NCBI GenBank assembly: GCA_963774305.1
Contig: CAVZEM010000009.1
Span: forward strand, 186,001 to 250,000
Direction of reading: 5' to 3'
Source: DASUPK01 sp963774305
Lineage (GTDB): Bacteria; Actinomycetota; Thermoleophilia; Solirubrobacterales; 70-9
Length of the DNA: 64,000 bases
Part shown: in pieces, positions 21,651 to 29,345 of the stretch
Position numbering within the stretch: position 1 is the first letter of the stretch
Layout of the letters: each line of letters begins with the position of its first letter
Made by a program: the position numbers and the translations under genes
The notes under the pieces: model-generated
The model's input: only the letters and a program-made list of their open reading frames with translations
Database searches by the model: none
What the model was told of the DNA's origin: nothing

Positions 21651-23558
21651 GTGCAGGCGGAGCGGAAGCGCGCGGCCGGCCGAGCGGCCCTCACAGTCGC
21701 GGCCCTTGGCGTCGTCTTCGGCGACATCGGGACGAGCCCGATCTACACGATCCAGACCGCCTTCAACCCGACCGACCCGCACCCGATCGACACGTCGCTC
21801 CAGAGCGTCTACGGGATCGTGTCGCTGATCTTCTGGGCGGTGCTGATCGAGGTCACCGTCAAGTACGTCGGGCTGGTGATGAACGCCGACAACGACGGCG
21901 AGGGCGGGATCATGGCGCTGATCTCCCAGATCCGTCAGGTCGGAGACGGGATCAGGGGCCGCACGAAGTACCTGCTGGCCGGGCTGGGCGTGTTCGGAGC
22001 GGCACTCTTCTTCGGCGACAGCATGATCACCCCGGCCATCTCCGTGCTCTCGGCGGTCGAGGGAACGAAGTCGATCTCATCCTCGATGGACAGCCTCGTC
22101 ATCCCGATCACGGTGACGATCATCGTCGTCCTCTTCGCCATCCAGCGGCTCGGAACCGGCTCGGTCGGCCGCATGTTCGGGCCGATCATGTTGGTCTGGT
22201 TCGCCACGATCGCGGTGCTCGGCATTCACGGCATCACCTTGCATCCGGAGGTCCTGAAGGCGCTGTCGCCGAGCTATGCGCTCGACTTCCTGTTCACCGG
22301 GACGAACGGCTTCTTCTCACTTGCCGCCGTCGTGCTGGCGATCACCGGCGTCGAGGCGCTCTACGCCGACATGGGTCATTTCGGCCGATCCCCGATCACG
22401 AGGGCCTGGCTGCTGCTCGTCTTCCCGGCGTGCATCCTCAGCTATCTGGGGCAAGGGGCCCTGATCCTCGACGACCCGGGCGCGATCAGCGCGCCGTTCT
22501 TCCTGCTGATGCCGGACCCGGGGCGAATCCCGCTGGTGGTGCTCGCGACGGCGGCCACGGTGATCGCGTCGCAGGCGGTGATCTCGGGCGCGTTCTCGAT
22601 CGCGCACCAGGCGGCACAGCTCGGCTACCTGCCGCGGCTTCGCGTGATCCACACGTCGACGTATCAGTACGGCCAGGTCTACGTCCCGATCATCAACTGG
22701 ATCCTGCTGGTCGCCGTCGTCGGGCTGGTGCTCGCCTTCCAGACCTCGGCCAAGCTCGCCTTTGCCTTCGGGATGGCGGTCACGGGGACGATCGCGATCA
22801 CAACGATTCTCTTCTTCGTCATCGTCCGCCACCGCTGGCACCGGCCTCTATGGCTGGTGCTGACCGGGGTCGCGCTGCTGCTCCCCGTGGACCTGGCGTT
22901 CTTCGGCGCGAACCTGACCAAGTTCACCCACGGGGCCTGGCTGCCTCTGCTGATCGGAGTGATCCTGTTCACAGTGATGACGACCTGGTTCCGAGGTCGC
23001 GCGCTGGTCACCGAGGAGCGATTCCGGGTCGAGGGGCCGCTCGACGAGTTCGTCGCGCAGCTGCGAACACACAAGCCGCCCGTCAAGAGGGTTCCCGGCA
23101 CCGGCGTCTTCCTGAACCGCGGCAAAGAGACGGCGCCGTTATCCATGCGCGCCTGCGTCGACCATCTCCATTCGCTTCCGGAGAACGTGGTCATCCTCTC
23201 GCTGGAGACGCTGCCTGTTCCGCGGGTCAGGCCCAAGGAGCGCCTCGAGATCGACGACCTCGGCTACAGGGACGACCGGATCACGTTCGTCCGGGCCAGG
23301 CACGGCTATGCCGAGGAGTTCGACGTGCCGAAGCTGGTGCGGCAGATCGCGAAGGCGGGGGTCGAGTGCCCGGTCGACGCGCGGCACGCGTCCTTCTACC
23401 TCTCGCGGGTCGAGCTCAAGGCGGGGGATGAACCGGGCATGGCTCCATGGCGCAAGCGGCTCTTCCTGGCGACGGCCCTGATCACGGCCGAGCCGACCGG
23501 CTACTTCAGGCTGCCCCGCGAGCGGACGATCACGCTGGGCTCGGAGATCGAGTTCTAG
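21651..23558 (+). CDS. kup: KUP-family potassium uptake protein
   Basis: A 635-residue K+/H+ symporter of the KUP/HAK family. It has about 12 membrane helices, the signature GVVFGDIGTSPIYT in helix 1, and DNDGEGGI, SVLSAVEG and GVEALYADMGHFG. A hydrophilic C-terminal cytoplasmic domain runs from about residue 450 (FVAQLRTHKPPVKRVPGTGVFLNRG). It starts with GTG ten bases after ispD and probably shares its message. Kup proteins bind c-di-AMP in several Gram-positive bacteria, and DisA is encoded two genes upstream, so feedback between the two is plausible but not shown by the sequence. Confidence 0.95.
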   Translation: MQAERKRAAGRAALTVAALGVVFGDIGTSPIYTIQTAFNPTDPHPIDTSLQSVYGIVSLIFWAVLIEVTVKYVGLVMNADNDGEGGIMALISQIRQVGDGIRGRTKYLLAGLGVFGAALFFGDSMITPAISVLSAVEGTKSISSSMDSLVIPITVTIIVVLFAIQRLGTGSVGRMFGPIMLVWFATIAVLGIHGITLHPEVLKALSPSYALDFLFTGTNGFFSLAAVVLAITGVEALYADMGHFGRSPITRAWLLLVFPACILSYLGQGALILDDPGAISAPFFLLMPDPGRIPLVVLATAATVIASQAVISGAFSIAHQAAQLGYLPRLRVIHTSTYQYGQVYVPIINWILLVAVVGLVLAFQTSAKLAFAFGMAVTGTIAITTILFFVIVRHRWHRPLWLVLTGVALLLPVDLAFFGANLTKFTHGAWLPLLIGVILFTVMTTWFRGRALVTEERFRVEGPLDEFVAQLRTHKPPVKRVPGTGVFLNRGKETAPLSMRACVDHLHSLPENVVILSLETLPVPRVRPKERLEIDDLGYRDDRITFVRARHGYAEEFDVPKLVRQIAKAGVECPVDARHASFYLSRVELKAGDEPGMAPWRKRLFLATALITAEPTGYFRLPRERTITLGSEIEF

Positions 23559-23568
23559 TCGGGCTTGG

Positions 23569-23718
23569 CTAGCGCCGCATCAGGACGTAGACGAGCGCGA
23601 CCACGAAGGTGAGCTGCCCGACGCCGAGAGCGGTGCCCAGGTTCTTGGCGCCGAAGAGCTCGGCGAATCCGACGCCGACGGCGAAGGCCGCGAGCACGAT
23701 GGCAACCTTGGCGAGCAC
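23569..23718 (-). CDS. 49-residue two-helix membrane protein
   Basis: This tiny protein is almost wholly two membrane helices (VLAKVAIVLAAFAVGVGFAELFG and TALGVGQLTFVVALVYVLMRR) joined by GAKNLG, with a C-terminal RR. It lies between convergent kup and the divergent PHP gene. The GTG at 23718 starts exactly at the first helix. The frame remains open further upstream, but there it is antisense to the PHP gene. Its hydrophobicity and tight fit in the gap argue for a real gene. The function is unknown. Confidence 0.6.
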   Translation of the reverse strand: MLAKVAIVLAAFAVGVGFAELFGAKNLGTALGVGQLTFVVALVYVLMRR

Positions 23719-23745
23719 GGGGGAGGACTCTAGAGGTGGGTACCT

Positions 23746-24576
23746 TTGGCGCCCATGCTCACCGATTACCATCTGCACCTCCGGCCCGACGAGGTTGGCG
23801 AGGCGGACAGCTATTTCACGCAGGAGAACGTCGATCGCTATCTGGCGGCGGCAGAGGAGCACGGCATCGACGAACTGGGCGTCTCCGAGCATGTGTATCG
23901 ATTCACCCAGTCCCTGGAGATCTGGCACCACCCCTACTGGGAGAGCCAGGCGCGGGACGACTTGGACGCCTACTGCGAGTTCGTGAAGGGGACGCCGCTG
24001 CGGCTCGGCATCGAGTGCGACTTCGTTCCCGGCAGCGAGGACCGGATTGCGAACCTGCTCGAGCGCGACTTCGACTACGTCGTTGGCTCGGTGCACTTCC
24101 TCGGCGAAGACGGCGCGATGGACGATCAGCGCTACGACATCTGGGAGACGATCAGCGACCCGGACACGCTCTGGAGCACCTATTTCCACTGGCAGGCCGA
24201 GCTGGCGAGGTCGGGTCTCTTCGACATCGTGTCCCATCCCGACCTGGTGAAGATGTGGGGATCCGGCCGGCCCGCGCCCAAGCGGGACCCGCGCTTCCAC
24301 TACGAGCCCCTCGTTGAAGCCATCGGGGAGTCGGGAATCGCGGTCGAGGTGTCCACCGCCGGGCTCCGGAAGCCCGTCGGCGAGATCTACCCGGCGAGGG
24401 ATTTCGCGGAGCTGTGTGTGGAGGCTGGCGCCGAGTTCGCCCTCTCCTCAGACGCCCATTCCCCGGATCAGGTGGGCTTCGGATATGACCAGGCGATCGA
24501 ATTCCTGCGATCGCTGGGCGTCGACAAGATCTGTGTTTTCGAGCGTCGCAACCGGCGGCTGGAGCCGCTTTCCTGA
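23746..24576 (+). CDS. PHP-domain histidinol-phosphatase-like hydrolase
   Basis: A 276-residue metal-dependent phosphoesterase of the PHP superfamily. It has DYHLHLRPDE (metal ligands), GIECDFVPG, DYVVGSVHFLGE, DIVSHPDLVKMW, VEVSTAGLRKPVGEIYP and LSSDAHSP. This set resembles the HisJ/HisK type of histidinol-phosphate phosphatase. No other his genes lie here, so the substrate is inferred only. A TTG at 23746 has GGTGGG five bases upstream; the ATG at 23755 is too far from it. The stop overlaps the ispF ATG by one base, implying translational coupling. Confidence 0.85.
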   Translation: MAPMLTDYHLHLRPDEVGEADSYFTQENVDRYLAAAEEHGIDELGVSEHVYRFTQSLEIWHHPYWESQARDDLDAYCEFVKGTPLRLGIECDFVPGSEDRIANLLERDFDYVVGSVHFLGEDGAMDDQRYDIWETISDPDTLWSTYFHWQAELARSGLFDIVSHPDLVKMWGSGRPAPKRDPRFHYEPLVEAIGESGIAVEVSTAGLRKPVGEIYPARDFAELCVEAGAEFALSSDAHSPDQVGFGYDQAIEFLRSLGVDKICVFERRNRRLEPLS

Positions 24577-25055
24577 TGCCGCTCCGCGTCGGCATCGGAT
24601 ACGACAGCCATCGCCTGGCCGAGGGAGAGCGGCTGGTGATCGGGGGGGTCGAGATCGAGCACGACCGGGGTCTCACGGGACACTCGGACGCCGACGTTCT
24701 CACCCACGCCGTCATCGATGCGCTGCTCGGCGCGTGCGGTCTCGGCGACGTCGGCGAGCTCTTCCCGGACAGCGAGGAGCAGTGGCGCGACGCGAACTCG
24801 ATCGACCTGCTCCGAGTCGTGATTGGGCGGATGTCGGGCGCGGTTGCGAACGTGGACGTGACTGTGATCTGCGAGGAGCCCAAGCTTGCCCCGTACAAGG
24901 CCGAGATCTCCTCCCTCCTCACCGGCGTCCTCTCGGCGCCGGTGAGCGTCAAGGCGTCGACCAACGAGGGGATGGGAGCGATCGGCCGGGGAGAGGGAAT
25001 CGCCTGCATGGCGGTTGCCCTCGTCGACACGGGCGACGAGATCCAGAGGGCATAA
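24576..25055 (+). CDS. ispF: 2-C-methyl-D-erythritol 2,4-cyclodiphosphate synthase
   Basis: IspF cyclises CDP-ME 2-phosphate to MEcPP in isoprenoid synthesis and works as a zinc trimer. The 159-residue protein has GIGYDSHRL (zinc ligands Asp and His), GLTGHSDADVLTHAVIDALLGACGLGDVGELFPD (His and Asp), and KASTNEGMGAIGRGEGIA near the end. All catalytic residues are present and the length is normal. Its ATG shares a base with the upstream PHP stop (TGATG). Confidence 0.96.
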   Translation: MPLRVGIGYDSHRLAEGERLVIGGVEIEHDRGLTGHSDADVLTHAVIDALLGACGLGDVGELFPDSEEQWRDANSIDLLRVVIGRMSGAVANVDVTVICEEPKLAPYKAEISSLLTGVLSAPVSVKASTNEGMGAIGRGEGIACMAVALVDTGDEIQRA

Positions 25056-25058
25056 GCT
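25053..25058 (+). promoter_or_regulatory. -10-like element for the acyl-CoA synthetase gene
   Basis: TAAGCT overlaps the ispF stop and lies eight bases before the ATG at 25067. A leaderless start of the next gene is possible besides read-through from ispF. Confidence 0.35.
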
Positions 25059-25066
25059 CTGCCGGG

Positions 25067-26731
25067 ATGGCGCAGGAGCAGCTGAGAGAGGGACTCTCTG
25101 GCATCGCCTCACGGCTGCCGGCGGCGCTTGGCGACACTGCCTTCGAGCTCAAGACCTTCAGGGACGTGGGCCTGATCAGGCCGATGCGGCCGGACAAGCT
25201 CGGCAGGGTGGTCGAGCGCTATCTCCGCCTGGGGGCGTCGCCGGCGCTCGGCTCGGCCGCCAACGCGATCACCGTGCCCGACCGGGTCGCGATCGTCGAC
25301 GAGGCGGGCAGCCTGACCTGGGAGCGAACGCATCGCCGCTCCAACGCGCTCGCGCGCGCCCTCCGCGATGAGGGCGTCGAGGAGGGCGACGGGGTCGCGA
25401 TCATGTGCCGCAACCACCGGTACTTCATCGAGGCGACGATGGCATGCGCGAAGCTCGGTGCAGTCGCGCTCTACCTGAACACGGCGTTCGCGGGTCCGCA
25501 GCTCTCGGACGTGATGGAGCGGGAGAAGCCTGCGGCCCTGATCTACGACCAGGAGTTCACCGAGCTCCTCTCCGGGGCGGCCAAGGGACTGCGCCGCTTC
25601 GTCGCCTGGGAGGAGAAGGAGGGGAGCGACGAGACCACGCTCGAGCAGCTGATCTCCGGTTCCCACGGCGACGAGCTCGATCCGCCGTCCGAGCAGGGCC
25701 GCTACATCATCCTCACGTCCGGGACCACGGGGACCCCCAAGGGAGCGCAGCGCAGCCAGCCGGAGGGGCTGAGCGCTCTCGCGGCGCTCTTCTCGAAGAT
25801 CCCGAGGCGCTACGGCGAGACGGTCATGATCGCGGCGCCGCTGTTCCACTCATGGGGCTTCCTGCACTTCATGCTCAGCCTGCCCACGGCCGCGACGATG
25901 GTCCTGCGGCCTAAGTTCGACCCGGAGGAGACCCTGCAGGCGACGGCCGAGCACCGCGCGCGGGTACTGGCGGTGGTGCCGGTGATGATGCAGCGCATCC
26001 TTGCTCTCCCGGAGGAGGTCAAGCGCCGCTACGACCTCTCGGCGCTCGAGGTGACCGCGGCCAGTGGCTCCGCCCTCCCCGGCGAGCTCGCCACCAAATG
26101 GATGGACGAGTTCGGCGACAACCTCTACAACCTCTACGGCTCGACCGAGGTCGCCTGGGCGACGGTCGCGACGCCGGAGGACATGCGCGCTGCCCCGGGC
26201 ACCGCGGGCAGGCCGCCTCGCGGCACCGTGATCCGGATCGTCGACGAGGACGGCAACGACGTGCCCGAAGGCGAGACCGGCCGGATCTTCATCGGGAACC
26301 AGATGGCCTTCGAGGGCTACACCGGCGGCGGAGACAAGGAGCACCTCGACGACCTGCTCTCCTCCGGCGACGTCGGTCACTTCGACGACGAGGGCCGCCT
26401 CTTCATCGACGGCCGCGACGACGAGATGATCGTCTCCGGCGGCGAGAACGTCTTCCCTCGTGAGGTCGAGGACCTGCTCTCCCACCACGATTCGGTGGCC
26501 GAAGCCGCCGCGATCGGCGTCGAGGATGAGCAATTCGGACAGCGCCTGCGCGCCTTCGTCGTCAGGGAGGAGGGGGCTGACATCGGCGAGGACGAGCTGA
26601 AGGACCACGTCAAGGCGAACCTCGCTCGCTACAAGGTTCCGCGGGAGATCGTGTTCGTCGACGAACTTCCGCGTAATGCGACGGGTAAGGTCCTGAAGCG
26701 CGAGCTGACCGAACACCAGCCCGCTGACTGA
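25067..26731 (+). CDS. acyl-CoA synthetase (AMP-forming)
   Basis: A class I adenylate-forming enzyme of 554 residues that activates a carboxylic acid to acyl-CoA through an acyl-AMP. The P-loop reads ILTSGTTGTPKGA near residue 220. NLYGSTEVAWATVA is motif A5, GDVGHFDDEGRLFIDGRDDEMIVSGGENVFPREVE carries the hinge Asp/Arg, and the C-terminal catalytic Lys lies in PRNATGKVLKREL. The chain length preferred is unknown; long-chain or FadD-like is the best guess. It starts 11 bases after ispF and fits with the beta-oxidation genes further on. Confidence 0.92.
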   Translation: MAQEQLREGLSGIASRLPAALGDTAFELKTFRDVGLIRPMRPDKLGRVVERYLRLGASPALGSAANAITVPDRVAIVDEAGSLTWERTHRRSNALARALRDEGVEEGDGVAIMCRNHRYFIEATMACAKLGAVALYLNTAFAGPQLSDVMEREKPAALIYDQEFTELLSGAAKGLRRFVAWEEKEGSDETTLEQLISGSHGDELDPPSEQGRYIILTSGTTGTPKGAQRSQPEGLSALAALFSKIPRRYGETVMIAAPLFHSWGFLHFMLSLPTAATMVLRPKFDPEETLQATAEHRARVLAVVPVMMQRILALPEEVKRRYDLSALEVTAASGSALPGELATKWMDEFGDNLYNLYGSTEVAWATVATPEDMRAAPGTAGRPPRGTVIRIVDEDGNDVPEGETGRIFIGNQMAFEGYTGGGDKEHLDDLLSSGDVGHFDDEGRLFIDGRDDEMIVSGGENVFPREVEDLLSHHDSVAEAAAIGVEDEQFGQRLRAFVVREEGADIGEDELKDHVKANLARYKVPREIVFVDELPRNATGKVLKRELTEHQPAD

Positions 26732-26753
26732 GTCCGACTGGAGGACGCACAGC

Positions 26754-27923
26754 TTGTCCGACATTGAGAGCCTGGAGCCGATCGGTGACGCGGAGGACGA
26801 TGAAGTCGCGCGCCCCGTGGCCGCCGATGTGATCCGGGCGGAGATCGACCAGGCTCGAGAGGCGACCGACCGCTTTCGCTCCAAGGCGGCGGAGCTGATC
26901 CAGGAGCTCCGGGACCGCGAGACGCAGGCCCGCAACGATGCGATCCTCGCGCAGGCCGCGGCCGAGAAGGCGAGGGCCCAGGCTCAGGACGCGATCGAGC
27001 ACGCGAAGCGGATCGAGTCGCGCACGACCGCCAAGGCGCGCGAAGCCATGAAGAAGGCGGCGAAGGTCGCCGGCGACGCCGAGCGCCGCTCCACGGCGCT
27101 CGAGAGCTCCCTGGCTGACGCCCAGGAGCGGGTCCAGCTTGCCGAGCAGCGCACGGCCGAGCTGCAGGCGAATGCGACCGCCGCCCAGCAGCGGACCAAG
27201 GATCAGCTCGCCGAGCTCGAGGAGGCCGTGAAGCGGGCCGAAGCTCGCGCTGTCGAGGCAGAGCGGGAACAGGAGGTCTCGCGCCGGCGCGCCGAGGAAG
27301 CGATCGCGCGCCTCAAGGAGGAGGCCCGCGAACGGGCTGAGGCCGCGATCAAGGAGGCTCGCGAGCGCTCAGAGAGCGACGCCAAGGAGGCGCTCGAGCG
27401 AGCGGAGGAGACCGAGGGCCGGCTCAGCGACCTACGCCGCCGCCTGAACGAGGCCGAGCAGAGGGCGATGGCGGCGGGGGAGCGTGCGGAGGCCGCGTCG
27501 GAGGGCGAGAAGACCGAGGTGGACCGGCTCAAGCGCGAGATGGAGCGCAGGGTTCGCGACGCCGCCGACGATGCACGTCGCGAGTCCGAGGACCGTGTCC
27601 GGAGGCTCGCGGACCGCGTGGCGAAGGAGGCGGAGGCGCGCGCCCGCGCCGAGGCCGAGGCGACCCTCAGCCAGGAGGCTGTGAAGCTCCAGCGCGAGGC
27701 CGACGAGAGAGTCGAGGCCGCGCGCCGCCGAGCCGAGCAGGAGGTGCAGGAGAAGGTGGAGCGCGCGCGGACCGAGGCCCTCACGGGAGCGGTTCCGGAC
27801 GAGCCTGCCGAACCCGATGGCGTGGCGGGGGAGCCCGCCCGTCAGGCGACCCCGGAGGCGGCGCCACCCGGCGAGCCCGCTGGGACCCGCTACGCCGGCG
27901 GCCGCCGGCTGCGCACGTACTAG
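26754..27923 (+). CDS. long alanine-rich coiled-coil protein
   Basis: A 389-residue, highly charged protein. From about residue 28 to 345 it is an almost unbroken run of Ala, Glu, Arg and Lys with heptad spacing, predicted as a long coiled coil. A Pro/Glu-rich linker and the basic end RYAGGRRLRTY follow. No membrane helix or signal peptide is visible, so it is probably cytoplasmic, perhaps a scaffold of the DivIVA/Wag31 or SMC-like kind, but no family motif is recognised. The start is TTG, with GGAGG at 26737-26741 about a dozen bases upstream. Its stop overlaps the convergent SRPBCC gene by four bases. Confidence 0.75.
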   Translation: MSDIESLEPIGDAEDDEVARPVAADVIRAEIDQAREATDRFRSKAAELIQELRDRETQARNDAILAQAAAEKARAQAQDAIEHAKRIESRTTAKAREAMKKAAKVAGDAERRSTALESSLADAQERVQLAEQRTAELQANATAAQQRTKDQLAELEEAVKRAEARAVEAEREQEVSRRRAEEAIARLKEEARERAEAAIKEARERSESDAKEALERAEETEGRLSDLRRRLNEAEQRAMAAGERAEAASEGEKTEVDRLKREMERRVRDAADDARRESEDRVRRLADRVAKEAEARARAEAEATLSQEAVKLQREADERVEAARRRAEQEVQEKVERARTEALTGAVPDEPAEPDGVAGEPARQATPEAAPPGEPAGTRYAGGRRLRTY

Positions 27924-28381
27924 CCGACCGCGGCCGAATTGCGCTCGGTCTCGAGCGCGCCCTTCAGGTTGAGCAGCGACTGCCGAAACCGCCGGGTCAA
28001 CCCCGGCGCCGCGACGCGCTCGGCGATCAGCCCGGCCAGCCCGCCGCCGGCGACCCCATACGCGAACCGGAACGTGACGCGGGTGCGGCCGTCGCCGAGC
28101 TCACGCAGCCGCCAGCGCCCCCGCTGGTCGACGCCGGTCACCGAGCTCCAGGCCATGTCGCCCTCGGGCTGCCATTCGACGATCTCGATCAGGCCGCCCA
28201 CGTCCGCCGCTCCGACGCGGAGGAGCATGCGATACCTCGCGCCGAGGCCCTTGTGAAGATCGCCGGCGACCTCCCACCGGGTCAGGCCCTCCATGAAGAC
28301 CGGGTAGTTGGCGGGCTCGGTGACGTACTCCCAGACCCGATGGCGTGGCGCGTCGACGTTGACCTTCTGCTCGATCCTCAT
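27920..28381 (-). CDS. SRPBCC (polyketide cyclase/START-like) protein
   Basis: A 153-residue single-domain protein of the START/Bet v1 fold. MRIEQKVNVDAPRHRVWEYVTEPANYPVFMEGLTRWEV is the typical first strand and helix. GGLIEIVEWQPEGDMAWSSVTGVDQRGRWRL and the long C-terminal helix (LTRRFRQSLLNLKGALE) follow. Such proteins bind hydrophobic ligands. It is the last gene of a three-gene minus-strand set with an acyltransferase and an SCP2-hydrolase, so a lipid ligand is likely. It starts seven bases after the acyltransferase stop. Confidence 0.82.
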   Translation of the reverse strand: MRIEQKVNVDAPRHRVWEYVTEPANYPVFMEGLTRWEVAGDLHKGLGARYRMLLRVGAADVGGLIEIVEWQPEGDMAWSSVTGVDQRGRWRLRELGDGRTRVTFRFAYGVAGGGLAGLIAERVAAPGLTRRFRQSLLNLKGALETERNSAAVG

Positions 28382-28388
28382 GCGCGCG

Positions 28389-29324
28389 TCACCCGACGAC
28401 CGGCAGCCTTCGCTCGGCAGCGAGCCCCGTGAGCTGATCCTGCATCAGGGAGGTGACGTCGTCATAGATCCGGTCGCGATCCGGCTCATCCCCGTAGCGC
28501 TCCCGCAGGTCGATCGGGTCCATCACTTGCACCGTGATCTTGGCCGGCAGAGGCAGGTGGCCGAGGAAGTCGCCGACGTTGACGATCCAGGGAAGCGAGA
28601 GGTTGACCGGCAACGTCTTCAGCCGGAAGAGCTTGTCGAGCCGCAGCAGCTTGGCGAGGCGCTCGCCGTGCGTCAGGAAGACCGCCGTCTCCTGACCACC
28701 CACCGAGACCACCGGCACGATCGGGACACCGGCGTCGAGCGCCAGCTTGATGAATCCGCGCCGGCCCGCGAAGTCGATCCTGTTCGCCTCCCAGGTCGGC
28801 CGGTTCACCTCCCAGTCGCCTCCCGGGTAGACGAGCACGGCGGCGCCGGCCCCGAGGGCCTTGCGGGCGTTCTCATGGGAGGCGGCGACGGTCCCGAAGC
28901 GGCGCAGGTACGGCCCGACCGGCGAGGTCAGGACCAGGTTGTGGGCGAGCTGGTAGAAGGGCCGCTCGACGCCGAAATAGGTGTTGAAGGCGAGGGTGAA
29001 GACGATCGTGTCCGGGGTGATCGTGCCGCCCGAGTGGTTGCCGACCAGGAGCACGGGACCGCGCTCGGGAATCTTCTCCATGCCGCGGACCTCGCCCCGG
29101 AACCAGATGCTGGCGATCAGCCAGGAGAGCGAGAGGTTCTCGCGGATGAAATCCGGGTCACGGTCGTCGAGGTCGGCGGTCAGACGGCTCTGGACCTCCT
29201 CGAAAAACCGTCGCAGCAGCGAAGGGCGGCCGAAGCCACCCGCGCGCGACGTGCGCGGGTCTGATCCGTTCTGGCTCCGCCTCTCCCCGACATGGGCAGC
29301 GGTGCCTGCACCGCTCTCTGCCAT
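28389..29324 (-). CDS. lysophospholipid acyltransferase-like protein
   Basis: A 311-residue acyltransferase of the LPLAT superfamily. GPVLLVGNHSGGTITPD carries the catalytic His and a later Asp in the MGAT-like rather than strict NHxxxxD spacing. VLVYPGGDWEVNRP replaces the usual FPEGTR, and GFIKLALDAGVPIVPVVSVGGQET is typical of the family. It likely transfers an acyl group to a lipid or alcohol acceptor at the membrane. It sits between an SCP2-hydrolase and an SRPBCC gene on the same strand, spaced 21 and 7 bases. Confidence 0.82.
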   Translation of the reverse strand: MAESGAGTAAHVGERRSQNGSDPRTSRAGGFGRPSLLRRFFEEVQSRLTADLDDRDPDFIRENLSLSWLIASIWFRGEVRGMEKIPERGPVLLVGNHSGGTITPDTIVFTLAFNTYFGVERPFYQLAHNLVLTSPVGPYLRRFGTVAASHENARKALGAGAAVLVYPGGDWEVNRPTWEANRIDFAGRRGFIKLALDAGVPIVPVVSVGGQETAVFLTHGERLAKLLRLDKLFRLKTLPVNLSLPWIVNVGDFLGHLPLPAKITVQVMDPIDLRERYGDEPDRDRIYDDVTSLMQDQLTGLAAERRLPVVG

Positions 29325-29345
29325 GGCTAGTCGATTCTAGGCCGG

